NCBI RefSeq assembly: GCF_015142735.1
Contig: NZ_JACSPN010000003.1
Span: forward strand, 93,727-157,726
Source of the DNA: Oerskovia douganii
GTDB lineage: Bacteria > Actinomycetota > Actinomycetes > Actinomycetales > Cellulomonadaceae
Reading direction: 5' to 3'
DNA length: 64,000 bases
Part shown: positions 36,700-46,574 of the stretch, in pieces
How positions within the stretch are numbered: the first letter of the stretch is position 1
Layout of the letters: each line of letters starts with the position of its first letter
The notes under the pieces: generated by a model
What the model was told of the DNA's origin: nothing
Databases searched by the model: none
What the model saw: only the letters and a program-made list of their open reading frames with translations
Position numbers and translations under genes: made by a program

Positions 36700-37454
36700 C
36701 GCGCCGGGCGCAGCACGAACGTGAACTCGGTCGCGTCGGGCCCGACGTGGTGGCCGTCCTCGTCCTGGACCGCGACCGTCTCGAGGCCGGCCGCCGCGGC
36801 CAGCGCCCTGAACGCCTGCTGGGTGTACCAGTGCATCGTCCAGAGGCGCTCCTCGACCGTGCTCGCCCCGTCGACGACCCGCTCGTAGCGCAGCGCGCTG
36901 TGCTGGGTCCGCGCGTCCTCGTCGCGCTCCTCGGCCACGACCCCCACCCGCAGGAGGGCGCCGTCCTCGCGCGTCGTCTCGCGGAAGCTGCCGACCGCCT
37001 CCGGGGGTGTCGGGGACGGGACGAACAGCGGGACGAGCGCGGTGCCGTCGTCGGTCAGGTGCGACCGGATGCCGCGCAACGCGGCGAGGGCCGTGTCGTC
37101 GTCGGCCAGCAGGCAGAACGTCGGCCCCGCGAGGAAGATCGAGCGGTAGGTGTGCGGGAGGTCCAGGGACTCCATGCGCTGGTGGTGGAGCGTCACGTCG
37201 AGGCCCTGGACGGCCGCGAGGGTGCGGCACCGCTCGAGCATGTCCGCCGACGAGTCCACACCCTCGACGTCGAGGTCGAGCGCGCGCAGGACCAGCAGGG
37301 GGTCCCCGTCGCCGCAGCCCAGCTCGAGCGCGGGCTCGCCCGAGTCGAGCACGAAGCGCGCGTAGCGCTCGGGATCCTCGTAGCCGGACTTCAGGGGAGC
37401 GTAGAGCTCGGCGACGATACCCGTGTAGAAGTCCGCAGGATCCATGCGTCCCAT
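36696..37454 (-). CDS. class I SAM-dependent methyltransferase
   Basis: This 252-aa protein has the SAM-binding motif I PALELGCGDGDPLLVL near residue 45, the acidic loop VEGVDSSADMLERCR and a post-motif FLAGPTFCLLADDDTA. The N-terminal FYTGIVAELYAPLKSG is common in actinobacterial methyltransferases of unknown target. ATG 37445 is an alternative start nine bases downstream. TAAAGT at plus 37473-37478 is a possible -10. It converges on tsaD. Confidence 0.8.
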   Translation of the reverse strand: MGRMDPADFYTGIVAELYAPLKSGYEDPERYARFVLDSGEPALELGCGDGDPLLVLRALDLDVEGVDSSADMLERCRTLAAVQGLDVTLHHQRMESLDLPHTYRSIFLAGPTFCLLADDDTALAALRGIRSHLTDDGTALVPLFVPSPTPPEAVGSFRETTREDGALLRVGVVAEERDEDARTQHSALRYERVVDGASTVEERLWTMHWYTQQAFRALAAAAGLETVAVQDEDGHHVGPDATEFTFVLRPAR

Positions 37455-37614
37455 GGTCTCAGCGAGGTCGAGACTTTATCGGGAACGCCGCGCGGAAGGG
37501 GCTCCGCCGCGGCGACCACGATCCCGGGCCACCTGGCGGCCTGACCACCCAGCGGCCTGCCGGGACGGTGGCACGAGAGCACGGGCGCGCGCCCCGCCGT
37601 CGGGCCGGTGGACG

Positions 37615-38751
37615 TCAGAGCGGGCGACCCGCCCGCATCTCCGCGACCAGCGCCCGCACCACCGCGTCCAGCTCGCCGCCGTTGCGGCGCGCCACGGCCC
37701 GCTGGCGCTGGTACGACGCGCCCCGGCGCAGGATGAGGCGCACGTCGTCGAGCTCGGCGAGGCACCCGAGGCGTGCCGCGACCGGCTCGAGCTCGACCAG
37801 CAGCTTGCTCACGGCCTCGGTCACGAGCTCCTCGTTGCCCGCCCGGTCGAGGATGATGATCGCGTCCATGCCGTAGCGCGCCGAGCGCCACTTGTTCTCC
37901 TGCGCGAACCACGCCGGGATCGTGGGGAGCTCCTTGCCCTGGTCGAGCAGCGTCGACAGGTGCTCGACCAGGCAGTGGTTGAGCGCGGCGAGCGCCAGGA
38001 CCTCGGTCAGGTTGGTCGCGCCGTCGCAGATGCGCGTCTCGAGCGTCCCGAAGCGCGGCGAGGGGCGCAGGTCCCAGCGGACCTCGTCGAACTGGTCGAT
38101 CACGCCCGTGTGCATCATGTCGCCGACGTAGCCCTCGAGCTGCTCCCACGTCTCGAACTGGAAACCCAGACCCGCGGTCGGGAGCTGCTGGAACATGAGC
38201 GCGCGGTTGGACGCGTAGCCCGTGTCCTTGCCGCCCCAGAACGGCGACGACGCCGAGAGCGACTGCAGGTGCGCGAAGTACCCGAGCATCGCGCGCGAGA
38301 TGGGCAGGACCTTGGCGCGGTCCTCGATCCCGACGTGCACGTGCACGCCGTAGATGAGCATCTGCCGCCCCCACCACTGGGTGCGGTCGATGAGGGTCGC
38401 GTAGCGCTCCTTGTCGGTGACCTTCTGCTGGGCCCAGCGCGCGAACGGGTGCGTGCCCGCGCTCATGAGCTCGACGCGCAGCGGGTCCGTCAGGACGCGG
38501 ATCTCCTCGATCGCGGCCTCGAGGTCACGGCCCGCGTCGCCGACCGTGCGGCACACGCCGCTCACGACCTCGACCGTGTTGAGGAGCAGCTCCTGGCGGA
38601 TGTGCGGGTGCTGCGAGCCGTCGGTGGGCTCGACCGCGTCCAGGACCGTCTGCGCGACCTGGCGCAGGTCGCCCGAGTCCTTGTCGACGAGCGCGAGCTC
38701 CCACTCGATGCCGACGGACGAGCGCTCGGACCGGGCGAAGGGAAGGTGCAC
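37615..38751 (-). CDS. glutamate-cysteine ligase family 2 (YbdK-like carboxylate-amine ligase)
   Basis: The 378-aa product belongs to the GCS2 family. It has SVGIEWELALVDKDSG at the N-terminus, RQELLLNTVEVVSGVC, YGVHVHVGIEDRAKVLPI and FGTLETRICDGATNL. YbdK has weak glutamate-cysteine ligase activity; in mycothiol-making actinobacteria the true product of such paralogues is unclear. GTG 38751 starts 3 nt after the stop of the upstream THUMP-like gene, so they form an operon. Confidence 0.85.
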   Translation of the reverse strand: MHLPFARSERSSVGIEWELALVDKDSGDLRQVAQTVLDAVEPTDGSQHPHIRQELLLNTVEVVSGVCRTVGDAGRDLEAAIEEIRVLTDPLRVELMSAGTHPFARWAQQKVTDKERYATLIDRTQWWGRQMLIYGVHVHVGIEDRAKVLPISRAMLGYFAHLQSLSASSPFWGGKDTGYASNRALMFQQLPTAGLGFQFETWEQLEGYVGDMMHTGVIDQFDEVRWDLRPSPRFGTLETRICDGATNLTEVLALAALNHCLVEHLSTLLDQGKELPTIPAWFAQENKWRSARYGMDAIIILDRAGNEELVTEAVSKLLVELEPVAARLGCLAELDDVRLILRRGASYQRQRAVARRNGGELDAVVRALVAEMRAGRPL

Positions 38752-38754
38752 CGA

Positions 38755-40053
38755 TCAGTCCTTCTCGGGAGACGTGGAGGAGTCCAGGATGCTCGTCCCG
38801 TCGGGCCGGGTCAACGGTTCGACGACCAGGACCTGCTGCGAGCCGCCGACCCGGGTCAGGACGACGGTGGCCTCCGCGGTGCCGCGCAGGTCGAGCTGCT
38901 TGCGGAGCTGCTCGGGCACCACGGCCGTGCCCCGCTTCTTGATGGTCAGGCGTCCGACGCCCCGCTCGCGCAGGTACGCCTTGAGCCTCTTGAGGCTGAA
39001 CGGCATGACGTCCAGGACGCGGTACCCGGTCGCGAGATCAGCACTGTCGGCGCTGCCGACCGCCGCGCGCGGTGCGGGGTGGTCGGTCGTGACGTACGCG
39101 ATGGTCCGGTCGAGGAGCCGCCCGCCGAGCTCGGCGGCGGCGTGGGCCACGAGCCCGGCGCGGATGATCGCGCCGTCGGGCTCGTACAGGTACTGCCCGA
39201 CGGCGCCCACGTCCGGGGTGGGCTCGTCGTCGCCCTGGTCGTGGCGCAGGGTGCGGGACGCCGTGCGCCGGTTGCCGTCCTCGTCGGTCGTGGTGCGCAG
39301 CACGAGGGCCGTGCGCCCGGGCCCGTCGGGGGCGAGAGGGCCGAACCACAGCGCGGCCTCGACGACGTCCCCGTCGACCGAGACCCACTGGGTCTCGGCG
39401 TCGGTGGGCAGGCCCGCGTGCGGGATGCCGGGGCCGACCTTGATCCCGACGGCGGGGACGACCGAGCGCAGCGCCCACACGTCGTCGAGCGGGGGAGCGT
39501 ACGAGCGCGGGTCGAAGATGCGCGTGCCCGAGCGCGTGCGGCGCGCGGGGTCGGCGAACACGCCGTCGACGCCCTCGGCGACCAGGTCGATGCTCAGGCC
39601 GTCGGCGTGGCGCACCTCGGCCTCGGGGAAGTGACGGAGGTTGACCGTCGCGATCGACGCCGTGACCTCGTCGATGTCCGTCGCGAGGACCTGCAGCCCC
39701 GTGCCGGCGAACGTCATGGAGTCGGCACCGATGCCGCACGTGAGGTCGGCCACCTTGGTCACCCCGGCCGCGTGGTAACGCTGGGCGTGGTGGGCCGCGA
39801 CCACGAGGCGGGTCGCCTGCTCCAGGCCGTCCTGGGTGAAGAGCATGCCGTCCGCGAACGCGTCGAACTTGAGGTGGGCCTTGGCGCGCAGCCGCGACTG
39901 GGTGAGGGCGGCCGCGGCGAGCTCGGGGTCCACGCCCTTGGCCCGCAGCCCTGTCGCGAGCACCATGGCCTGGCTCTCGTCGTAGGGCGGGAGCGCGCTC
40001 AGGAGCGACCATCCCGCCGGGCTGAGCAGCTTGGTCAGTGCCGAGGCGTCCAT
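38755..40053 (-). CDS. THUMP-like domain class I methyltransferase
   Basis: The 432-aa product has a central SAM-binding segment (VADLTCGIGADSMTFAGTG near residue 100, LATDIDEVTASIATVN) and a DPAR motif (GVFADPARRTRSG) where N-methyltransferases have DPPY/NPPY. The C-terminal part (GRLTIKKRGTAVVPEQLRKQ) matches the THUMP-like domain that accompanies such methyltransferases. This suggests a tRNA or rRNA substrate, but none is proven. It diverges from groES; the CIRCE element lies 28 bp upstream of its start. Confidence 0.82.
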   Translation of the reverse strand: MDASALTKLLSPAGWSLLSALPPYDESQAMVLATGLRAKGVDPELAAAALTQSRLRAKAHLKFDAFADGMLFTQDGLEQATRLVVAAHHAQRYHAAGVTKVADLTCGIGADSMTFAGTGLQVLATDIDEVTASIATVNLRHFPEAEVRHADGLSIDLVAEGVDGVFADPARRTRSGTRIFDPRSYAPPLDDVWALRSVVPAVGIKVGPGIPHAGLPTDAETQWVSVDGDVVEAALWFGPLAPDGPGRTALVLRTTTDEDGNRRTASRTLRHDQGDDEPTPDVGAVGQYLYEPDGAIIRAGLVAHAAAELGGRLLDRTIAYVTTDHPAPRAAVGSADSADLATGYRVLDVMPFSLKRLKAYLRERGVGRLTIKKRGTAVVPEQLRKQLDLRGTAEATVVLTRVGGSQQVLVVEPLTRPDGTSILDSSTSPEKD

Positions 40054-40081
40054 GCGTCGATCTTTCCACGCCCGGCCGTCG

Positions 40082-40108
40082 TTGGCACTCGCCTTGACCG
40101 AGTGCTAA
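40082..40108 (+). promoter_or_regulatory. CIRCE operator (HrcA-binding)
   Basis: TTGGCACTC (40082-40090), a 9-nt spacer and GAGTGCTAA (40100-40108) match the CIRCE consensus TTAGCACTC-N9-GAGTGCTAA with one mismatch. HrcA represses heat-shock chaperonin genes through this site. Confidence 0.93.
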
Positions 40109-40122
40109 TGCGGACCTAGATT
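40094..40122 (+). promoter_or_regulatory. groES promoter
   Basis: TTGACC (40094-40099), a 17-nt spacer and TAGATT (40117-40122) make a strong promoter. The -35 box lies exactly in the CIRCE spacer, so HrcA binding would block polymerase. A small hairpin GCACCC/GGGTGC sits in the leader at 40138-40151. Confidence 0.85.
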
Positions 40123-40257
40123 GAGCGTAGGTCGTTCGCACCCTCGGGTGCGGGCGACGAGAGCGATACCCACCGGTCCGGCACCCGCGACGACGGACGG
40201 CAGGCAGCGCTCGACACCCCAACCGTTGCAGTTCTCACAGCGAAACGGAGGTCCGAC

Positions 40258-40554
40258 GTGTCGGTCCCCATCAAGCCGCTCGAGGACCGGATCGTCGTGA
40301 AGGCCCTCGAGGCCGAGACCACGACCGCATCCGGCCTGGTCATCCCGGACACCGCCAAGGAGAAGCCCCAGGAGGGCGAGGTCCTGGCCGTTGGTCCGGG
40401 TCGTATCGACGACAACGGCAACCGCGTCCCCCTGGACGTCGTCGTCGGCGACAAGGTCATCTACAGCAAGTACGGCGGCACCGAGGTCAAGTACGGGGGC
40501 CAGGAGTACCTGGTGCTCTCCGCGCGCGACATCCTCGCCGTGGTCGTCGCCTGA
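40258..40554 (+). CDS. groES: co-chaperonin GroES
   Basis: GroES caps the GroEL folding chamber. The 98-aa product begins [20 protein letters not shown], has the mobile loop [20 protein letters not shown] and ends [19 protein letters not shown] 40258 has GGAGG six bases upstream. It is controlled by a CIRCE operator. A 20-bp terminator follows and no groEL is next to it, unlike most actinobacteria where groEL1 follows; groEL must be encoded elsewhere. Confidence 0.98.
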   Translation: MSVPIKPLEDRIVVKALEAETTTASGLVIPDTAKEKPQEGEVLAVGPGRIDDNGNRVPLDVVVGDKVIYSKYGGTEVKYGGQEYLVLSARDILAVVVA

Positions 40555-40592
40555 CCCTCTGGTCAGAGGCTGACGTCCAGCAGCTCTGCTGG

Positions 40593-40637
40593 TGACGAAG
40601 GGCCCCGCAACCGTCATGGTTGCGGGGCCCTTCGTCA
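40593..40637 (+). terminator. groES terminator
   Basis: A perfect 20-bp stem (40593-40612 with 40618-40637) around loop GTCAT follows groES. It shows that the groES transcript ends before whiB. Confidence 0.88.
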
Positions 40638-40691
40638 TGTCCGGCGCCGGCCGGATCTCGAGGTCGGCGCGGGCGCCGGGCGGGCGCTTGC

Positions 40692-40727
40692 GTGGGCTGT
40701 GCGCGGGTGGTGGGCCGTGCGCGGGTG
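40692..40727 (+). repeat. 18-nt tandem duplication
   Basis: GTGGGCYGTGCGCGGGTG occurs at 40692-40709 and again at 40710-40727 with one difference. It lies in the groES-whiB gap. Confidence 0.8.
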
Positions 40728-40760
40728 GTGCGGACGTCGTGCTCGCGGTCCGGTGGACCT

Positions 40761-40802
40761 GTGCGACCGGACTGGTGCGACCGGACTGGTGCGACCGGAC
40801 CG
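40761..40802 (+). repeat. 14-nt tandem repeat, three copies
   Basis: GTGCGACCGGACTG occurs at 40761-40774 and 40775-40788, with GTGCGACCGGACCG at 40789-40802. It lies just downstream of the whiB stop and could vary in copy number. Confidence 0.85.
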
Positions 40803-40835
40803 GTGCGGCGGGGAGGCTGCCCGGGCGGGCGCCGA

Positions 40836-41123
40836 TCAGCCGGTCTTGGCGACCCCGGCCAGGATGGCGGCGCGCTCGTCCTCGCTGAGGCCGCCCCACA
40901 CGCCGTAGGGCTCGCGCACCTTCAGGGACTGCTCGCGGCACTGCATCATGACCGGGCACGAGGCGCAGATCGCCTTGGCGGCCTCGGCCCGTCGTCGTCG
41001 GGTGGAGCCTCGCTCGCCCTCCGGGTGGAAGAACAGGGTGTCGTCCTGGTCGCGGCACGAGCCCTGGTACTGCCATTCCCACAGTTCCATGACCGGTCCG
41101 GGGAGCCTCGAGATCTCTGTCAT
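40836..41123 (-). CDS. WhiB3/WhiD-type iron-sulfur regulator
   Basis: WhiB-like proteins bind a [4Fe-4S] cluster and interact with the principal sigma factor. The 95-aa product has the four ligands C23, C53, C56 and C62 (spacing C-x29-C-x2-C-x5-C), the turn GVWGGLSEDER and an N-terminus RLPGPVMELWEWQYQG that matches WhiB3 of Mycobacterium and WhiD of Streptomyces. Its place after groES and before guaB agrees with this. Start ATG 41123 follows a strong leaderless promoter. Likely roles are redox sensing or development. Confidence 0.92.
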   Translation of the reverse strand: MTEISRLPGPVMELWEWQYQGSCRDQDDTLFFHPEGERGSTRRRRAEAAKAICASCPVMMQCREQSLKVREPYGVWGGLSEDERAAILAGVAKTG

Positions 41124-41159
41124 GCAGGACAACCTACAAGCGTTGCAGAAGTTGTTCAA
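41124..41159 (-). promoter_or_regulatory. whiB promoter, consensus -35/-10, leaderless
   Basis: On the minus strand TTGAAC (plus 41154-41159), a 17-nt spacer and TAGGTT (plus 41131-41136) end 7 nt before ATG 41123. An inverted repeat GGTTC-N8-GAACC at 41170-41187 lies just upstream and could bind an activator. Confidence 0.75.
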
Positions 41160-41321
41160 GTGGCTGACGGGTTCGAGTTTGTGAACCGGTTGCTGGCGGT
41201 CTGCATCGTTTTGCCCGCCTGCTGGCGCGAAGTGGCGGTTTCTGGCGGGTGGTTCATCGCGTCAGCGCATCACGGACTGAGACACGCCGCGCCCGAAGTG
41301 GCGAGCGGCTGACCCGATCGG

Positions 41322-41334
41322 CAGAATCGGGTGC
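41322..41334 (+). promoter_or_regulatory. leaderless promoter of the MerR-type gene
   Basis: CAGAAT (41322-41327) lies 7 nt before ATG 41335. GAAGTGGCG occurs twice upstream (41230 and 41295), a possible direct-repeat operator. Confidence 0.5.
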
Positions 41335-42447
41335 ATGAATTCACTCCGGTCCGCCCCGAACCCCGGCGGGCCCCGACGGAAGGCGACCGAGGCACCCGCT
41401 CTCGCCGTCGCGGCTGTCGCCAAGAGGCTGGGCGTCGCCCCGGCCACCCTCCGCACCTGGGACCGTCGGTACGGTCTCGGGCCCTCCGAGCACACCGCCG
41501 GCTCGCACCGGCGCTACACCGCCGACGACGTCGCGCGGCTCGTCATCATGCGCCGCCTGACCCTCGAGGGGGTCGCCCCGGTCGATGCCGCGCGCGCAGC
41601 CCTCGACGCCGACGAGTCGGACCTGGCCCTCGAGACAGAGGTCGAGGACGACGGCGCCGACGAGGTCGACGAGGGCGTCCCCGACCAGCCGGCGGCCGAC
41701 CCCGGGCCCGCGGAGGAGAGCCCGGCAGCGGGAGTCCGCCTCCTGCGCTCGGTGCCGCGGGGCGCGGGCGACGAGCCCGCACCGCTGGGGGCGCCGCGCC
41801 CGACGAGCGTGTCCGACGTCGTCGACGCCGCGATCGCGTTCGACCAGAAGCGGTGCGACCAGCTCCTGCGGATCGCGCCCGGGACGGACCCCGGGCAGTG
41901 GTGGTCCACGCTCGTCGAGCCCGCGCTGCACCGGATCGCCGAGCGCACCTTCCTCGCGTCGCCGGGGGAGATGCCGGAGGTCGTGTTCAGCAACGCGACC
42001 CTGGCCGCGCTGCGCGAGTACACCCAGCACTCGGAGGAGGCGCTCGTCGCAGGCGGCGGCCCGCCCCCCAACCACCCGAGCCGGATGCGACGCATCGTCC
42101 TGATCTTCGCCGCTCCCGGTGAGCAGGTGCCGCTCGCGGCGCACGCCCTGGCGGCAGCCCTCGGCGCCCAGGGCGTCATGGCGCGCATCGTCACGGGCTC
42201 GGCCACCGCGCACCGTTCGCTCGAGCTCGTCACCATGGTCCGCCCCGCGGCCGTCGCCGTGGTGACCATGCAGCCCAAGCCGGTCCTCGACGTCGTGCAC
42301 ACGCTCCACGAGGCCAACCCGGACCTGCCGATCTTCGTGGGGCTCGCGAGCGACGAGGCCGCCGCCGGCCTGCCGTTCGCCTCGACCGTCCAGCGGGTGC
42401 GCAGCTTCCCCGGACTCCTCCACGAGGCCCTCGCCGTCGTACGGTGA
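41335..42447 (+). CDS. MerR-family regulator with cobalamin-domain-like C-terminus
   Basis: The 370-aa protein has an N-terminal MerR helix-turn-helix ([20 protein letters not shown] near residue 26, [21 protein letters not shown]). A long acidic linker is followed by a helical region ([20 protein letters not shown]) and a Rossmann-like C-terminus ([20 protein letters not shown]). This order resembles light/B12 sensors of the CarH/LitR type, but the DxHxxG cobalamin motif is missing, so B12 binding is doubtful. The ligand and targets are unknown. It precedes guaB. Confidence 0.8.
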   Translation: MNSLRSAPNPGGPRRKATEAPALAVAAVAKRLGVAPATLRTWDRRYGLGPSEHTAGSHRRYTADDVARLVIMRRLTLEGVAPVDAARAALDADESDLALETEVEDDGADEVDEGVPDQPAADPGPAEESPAAGVRLLRSVPRGAGDEPAPLGAPRPTSVSDVVDAAIAFDQKRCDQLLRIAPGTDPGQWWSTLVEPALHRIAERTFLASPGEMPEVVFSNATLAALREYTQHSEEALVAGGGPPPNHPSRMRRIVLIFAAPGEQVPLAAHALAAALGAQGVMARIVTGSATAHRSLELVTMVRPAAVAVVTMQPKPVLDVVHTLHEANPDLPIFVGLASDEAAAGLPFASTVQRVRSFPGLLHEALAVVR

Positions 42448-42518
42448 CGCGCGCCACGCCGGGGTTCCCGGCCGTCCCGAGGGCGGGACGGCCGGGAATA
42501 CGCCAGGGGCGCTCAGCG

Positions 42519-44054
<1,536 letters not shown>

Positions 44055-44101
44055 CGACCCACCCGCCCGGGCCCCACGGGCCGCGGTGGGCGGGGACGGC
44101 A

Positions 44102-44169
44102 GGACGGGCGGGGCCCCCCGGGGGGGGCCCCCCGGCCGGGCGGCCCCCCCGGGGGGGCCCCGCCCGTCC
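44102..44169. terminator. GC-only terminator between convergent guaB and XRE-murA
   Basis: GGACGGGCGGGGCCCCCC (44102-44119) is perfectly inverted at 44152-44169. The loop itself consists of G and C runs. It probably terminates both genes; base counts in such runs are error-prone. Confidence 0.7.
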
Positions 44170-44188
44170 GTCGTGCGTGCGGGGCGGC

Positions 44189-45730
44189 TCAGTCGCGGAA
44201 GGTCTCGATCCGCGCGCCGAGCTCGATGAGCCGCTCCTGGAGCTGCTCGTAGCCGCGCGAGATGATGTCGACGTTGCGCAGCACCGAGGTGCCCTTGGCG
44301 GCGAGCATCGCGAGGAGGATCACGACGGCGGGGCGCAGCGCGGGCGGGCAGCTCACCTCGGCGCCGGACCAGCGGGTCGGGCCCGTGATGTCCAGGCGGT
44401 GCGAGTCGAGCAGCCGGACGTCGGCGCCGAGCCTGGTGAGGTCCGTCAGGTGGATGGCCCGGCCCTCGTACACCCAGTCGTGGATGAGCGTGTGACCGCT
44501 CGCGCACGCCGCGATCACGGCGAAGAACGGCAGGTTGTCGATGTTGAGCCCGGGGAACGGCATGGGGTGGATCTTGTCGATCGGGGCGTGCAGCTCGCTC
44601 GGGTGGACCGTCACGTCGACCAGCCGCGTCCGGCCGTTGAGGGCCAGGTACTCCGGGGTGAGCGAGTAGCGCAGGCCCATCTCGGAGAGGGTCGCGAGCT
44701 CGATCTCCATGAACTCGATCGGCACGCGCGCGACCGTGATCTCGGAGTTCGTGACGATGCCCGCGGTCAGCAGGCTCATGGCCTCGACGGGGTCCTCGGA
44801 CACCGCGTACTCGACGTCGGCGTCGATGTCGGTGCGCCCGTGGATCCGCAGGGTCGTCGTGCCGATGCCCTCGATGCGGACGCCCAGCAGCTCCAGGTAG
44901 AAGCAGAGGTCCTGGACCATGTAGTTGGGGCTCGCGTTGCGGATCGTGGTCACGCCGTCGCGCGACGCGGCGGCCATGATCGCGTTCTCGGTCACCGTGT
45001 CGCCGCGCTCGGTGAGGACGACCCGCAGGTCTTCGGTGCCCGGCCCGGCGACGGTGGCCTCGTAGTTGCCGGAGGCCGCGGTCACGGACAGGCCGAACGG
45101 GCGCAGCGCGATCATGTGGGGTTCGACGGTCCGGGTGCCCAGGTCGCAGCCTCCGGCGTAGGGGAGCGAGAACTCGCTCTCGAGTCCCAGGAGCGGGCCG
45201 AGGAACATGATGATCGAGCGGGTCCGGCGGGCGGCGTCGACGTCGATCGAGGCGAGGTCGAGGTGCTCGGGGACGACGATCTCGAGGTCGCGGCCGTCGG
45301 GCGACCACGTGGCCTGGACGCCGATGCTGCGCAGGACGTCGACGATGCGGTCGACCTCGACGATGCGCGCGACGCGGCGCAGGGTGGTGCGCCCACGGTT
45401 GAGGAGCGAGGCGCACAGGAGGGCCACGGCCCCGTTCTTCGAGGAGTTGACCTCGATGCGTCCGGAGAGCTCGTGACCGCCGCTCACACGCAGGTGCGAG
45501 TGCTTGGGGGCGCCGAACGTGATGATCTCGGAGTCGAGGGCGGCGCTGATCCGGGCGAGCATGTCGAGGCTCACGTTCTGGGAACCCTGCTCGATCCGGT
45601 GGATCGCGCTCTGGCTCGTCCCGAGGCGTTCGGCGAGCTGGGCCTGGGTGAGGCCCTTGTTCTGACGCGCGCCGCGGATGAGCGCGGCGACCTGTGCGAG
45701 GTGCTGGGGTGCTTCGTCGACCATGGTCAT
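44189..45730 (-). CDS. XRE helix-turn-helix fused to UDP-GlcNAc 1-carboxyvinyltransferase (MurA-type)
   Basis: MurA starts peptidoglycan synthesis by adding enolpyruvyl to UDP-GlcNAc. Residues about 11-70 form a Cro/XRE HTH (LTQAQLAERLGTSQSAIHRI), and residues about 75-510 an EPSP-synthase-fold domain. Catalytic positions are kept: Lys-Asn in NSSKNGAVAL, Cys in GGCDLGTR, and an Asp in PGLNIDNLPFF with a 3-residue insertion relative to E. coli. GARPVD is altered to GTRTVE, so it may be a specialised paralogue. ATG 45730 follows TATCGT by 6 nt; an ATG at 45748 lies upstream. Confidence 0.85.
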   Translation of the reverse strand: MTMVDEAPQHLAQVAALIRGARQNKGLTQAQLAERLGTSQSAIHRIEQGSQNVSLDMLARISAALDSEIITFGAPKHSHLRVSGGHELSGRIEVNSSKNGAVALLCASLLNRGRTTLRRVARIVEVDRIVDVLRSIGVQATWSPDGRDLEIVVPEHLDLASIDVDAARRTRSIIMFLGPLLGLESEFSLPYAGGCDLGTRTVEPHMIALRPFGLSVTAASGNYEATVAGPGTEDLRVVLTERGDTVTENAIMAAASRDGVTTIRNASPNYMVQDLCFYLELLGVRIEGIGTTTLRIHGRTDIDADVEYAVSEDPVEAMSLLTAGIVTNSEITVARVPIEFMEIELATLSEMGLRYSLTPEYLALNGRTRLVDVTVHPSELHAPIDKIHPMPFPGLNIDNLPFFAVIAACASGHTLIHDWVYEGRAIHLTDLTRLGADVRLLDSHRLDITGPTRWSGAEVSCPPALRPAVVILLAMLAAKGTSVLRNVDIISRGYEQLQERLIELGARIETFRD

Positions 45731-45742
45731 GAGCCGACGATA
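45731..45742 (-). promoter_or_regulatory. leaderless promoter of the XRE-murA fusion
   Basis: On the minus strand TATCGT (plus 45737-45742) is 6 nt before ATG 45730. Confidence 0.55.
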
Positions 45743-45875
45743 ACTCATGGATGAGATAAAGGCGCGACGATCCTGGGTCGCTGGGCGGGCTTCACGGGAT
45801 CATCACGGGCGCCCCATATGTTCTATGAGTTCTCCGGTGGTCGACGCGGCCGCGCGGGGGGGTCGCCGCCGCGGC

Positions 45876-46574
45876 TCAGGAGGGCCAGGCGGTGCTGGCC
45901 CCGGCGCCCACGTACCCCTGGCCCGCGCGCCAGCTGTTGAAGTTCTCCGCCCAGGCCCGGTGGGCATGGATCTGCCGGCGGTGCAGCGCGTCCAGGTCCT
46001 GCGCGGCGATCTCCGGGAACGCGCGGGTCATGGCCTCGAGCACGTCGAGCGTCGCGAGCACGTCGACGTCCGCCGTGTGGAGGTTGCCGCTGTCGAGGAC
46101 GCCGTAGTGCGCGCACAGGTCGCCGAGCTTGCGCTTGCCCTTGCGGAAGCGGTCCAGCGAGCGGTCGAGGACCAGCGGGTCGATCACGGGGGTGACCTCG
46201 CGGCCCAGGCGAGCAGCCAGGGTGGGGAGCGCGTGCCGCGCCAGCTCGGCGTCGAGCAGGGACAGGTCGAAGGCCGCGTTGAACGCGACGACCGGGACGC
46301 CGATCGCGAGGTCGGCGGCGATGAGCGCGGCGATCTCCTCGAGGGCCGGGCCAGGGGCCACGCCGTGCGCGACCGCGTGCTCGGTCGAGATGCCGTGGAT
46401 CGCGGCGGCCTCCTCGGGGATGGGGACGCCGGGGTCGATGAGCCACGTCCGCACCTCCGTGCTCTCGCCCGGGACGCGCCGGACGAGGGCCGCCGTCACG
46501 ATGCGGTCGTTCGTGACGTCGACCCCGGTGGTCTCGGTGTCGAAGCCCAGCAGGGGTCCGGTGGTCCAGCTCAT
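45876..46574 (-). CDS. DEDDh 3'-5' exonuclease (DnaQ-like)
   Basis: The 232-aa product is an exonuclease of the DNA polymerase III epsilon superfamily. The DEDDh residues are visible: DxE in LLGFDTETTGVDVTNDR, Asp in VVAFNAAFDLSLLD, and His/Asp in LHTADVDVLATLDVL. IHGISTEHAVAHG is also typical. It lacks a polymerase domain and could act in repair, RNA trimming or proofreading. AGGAG 8 nt before ATG 46574 sets the start; the frame is open far upstream but that part has no homology. Confidence 0.88.
   Translation of the reverse strand: MSWTTGPLLGFDTETTGVDVTNDRIVTAALVRRVPGESTEVRTWLIDPGVPIPEEAAAIHGISTEHAVAHGVAPGPALEEIAALIAADLAIGVPVVAFNAAFDLSLLDAELARHALPTLAARLGREVTPVIDPLVLDRSLDRFRKGKRKLGDLCAHYGVLDSGNLHTADVDVLATLDVLEAMTRAFPEIAAQDLDALHRRQIHAHRAWAENFNSWRAGQGYVGAGASTAWPS

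Noticed and set aside
41168-41190. tRNA-like GGTTCGA segment upstream of whiB
   Set aside because: Only the T-arm-like string is present; no acceptor, D or anticodon stems can be built around it.
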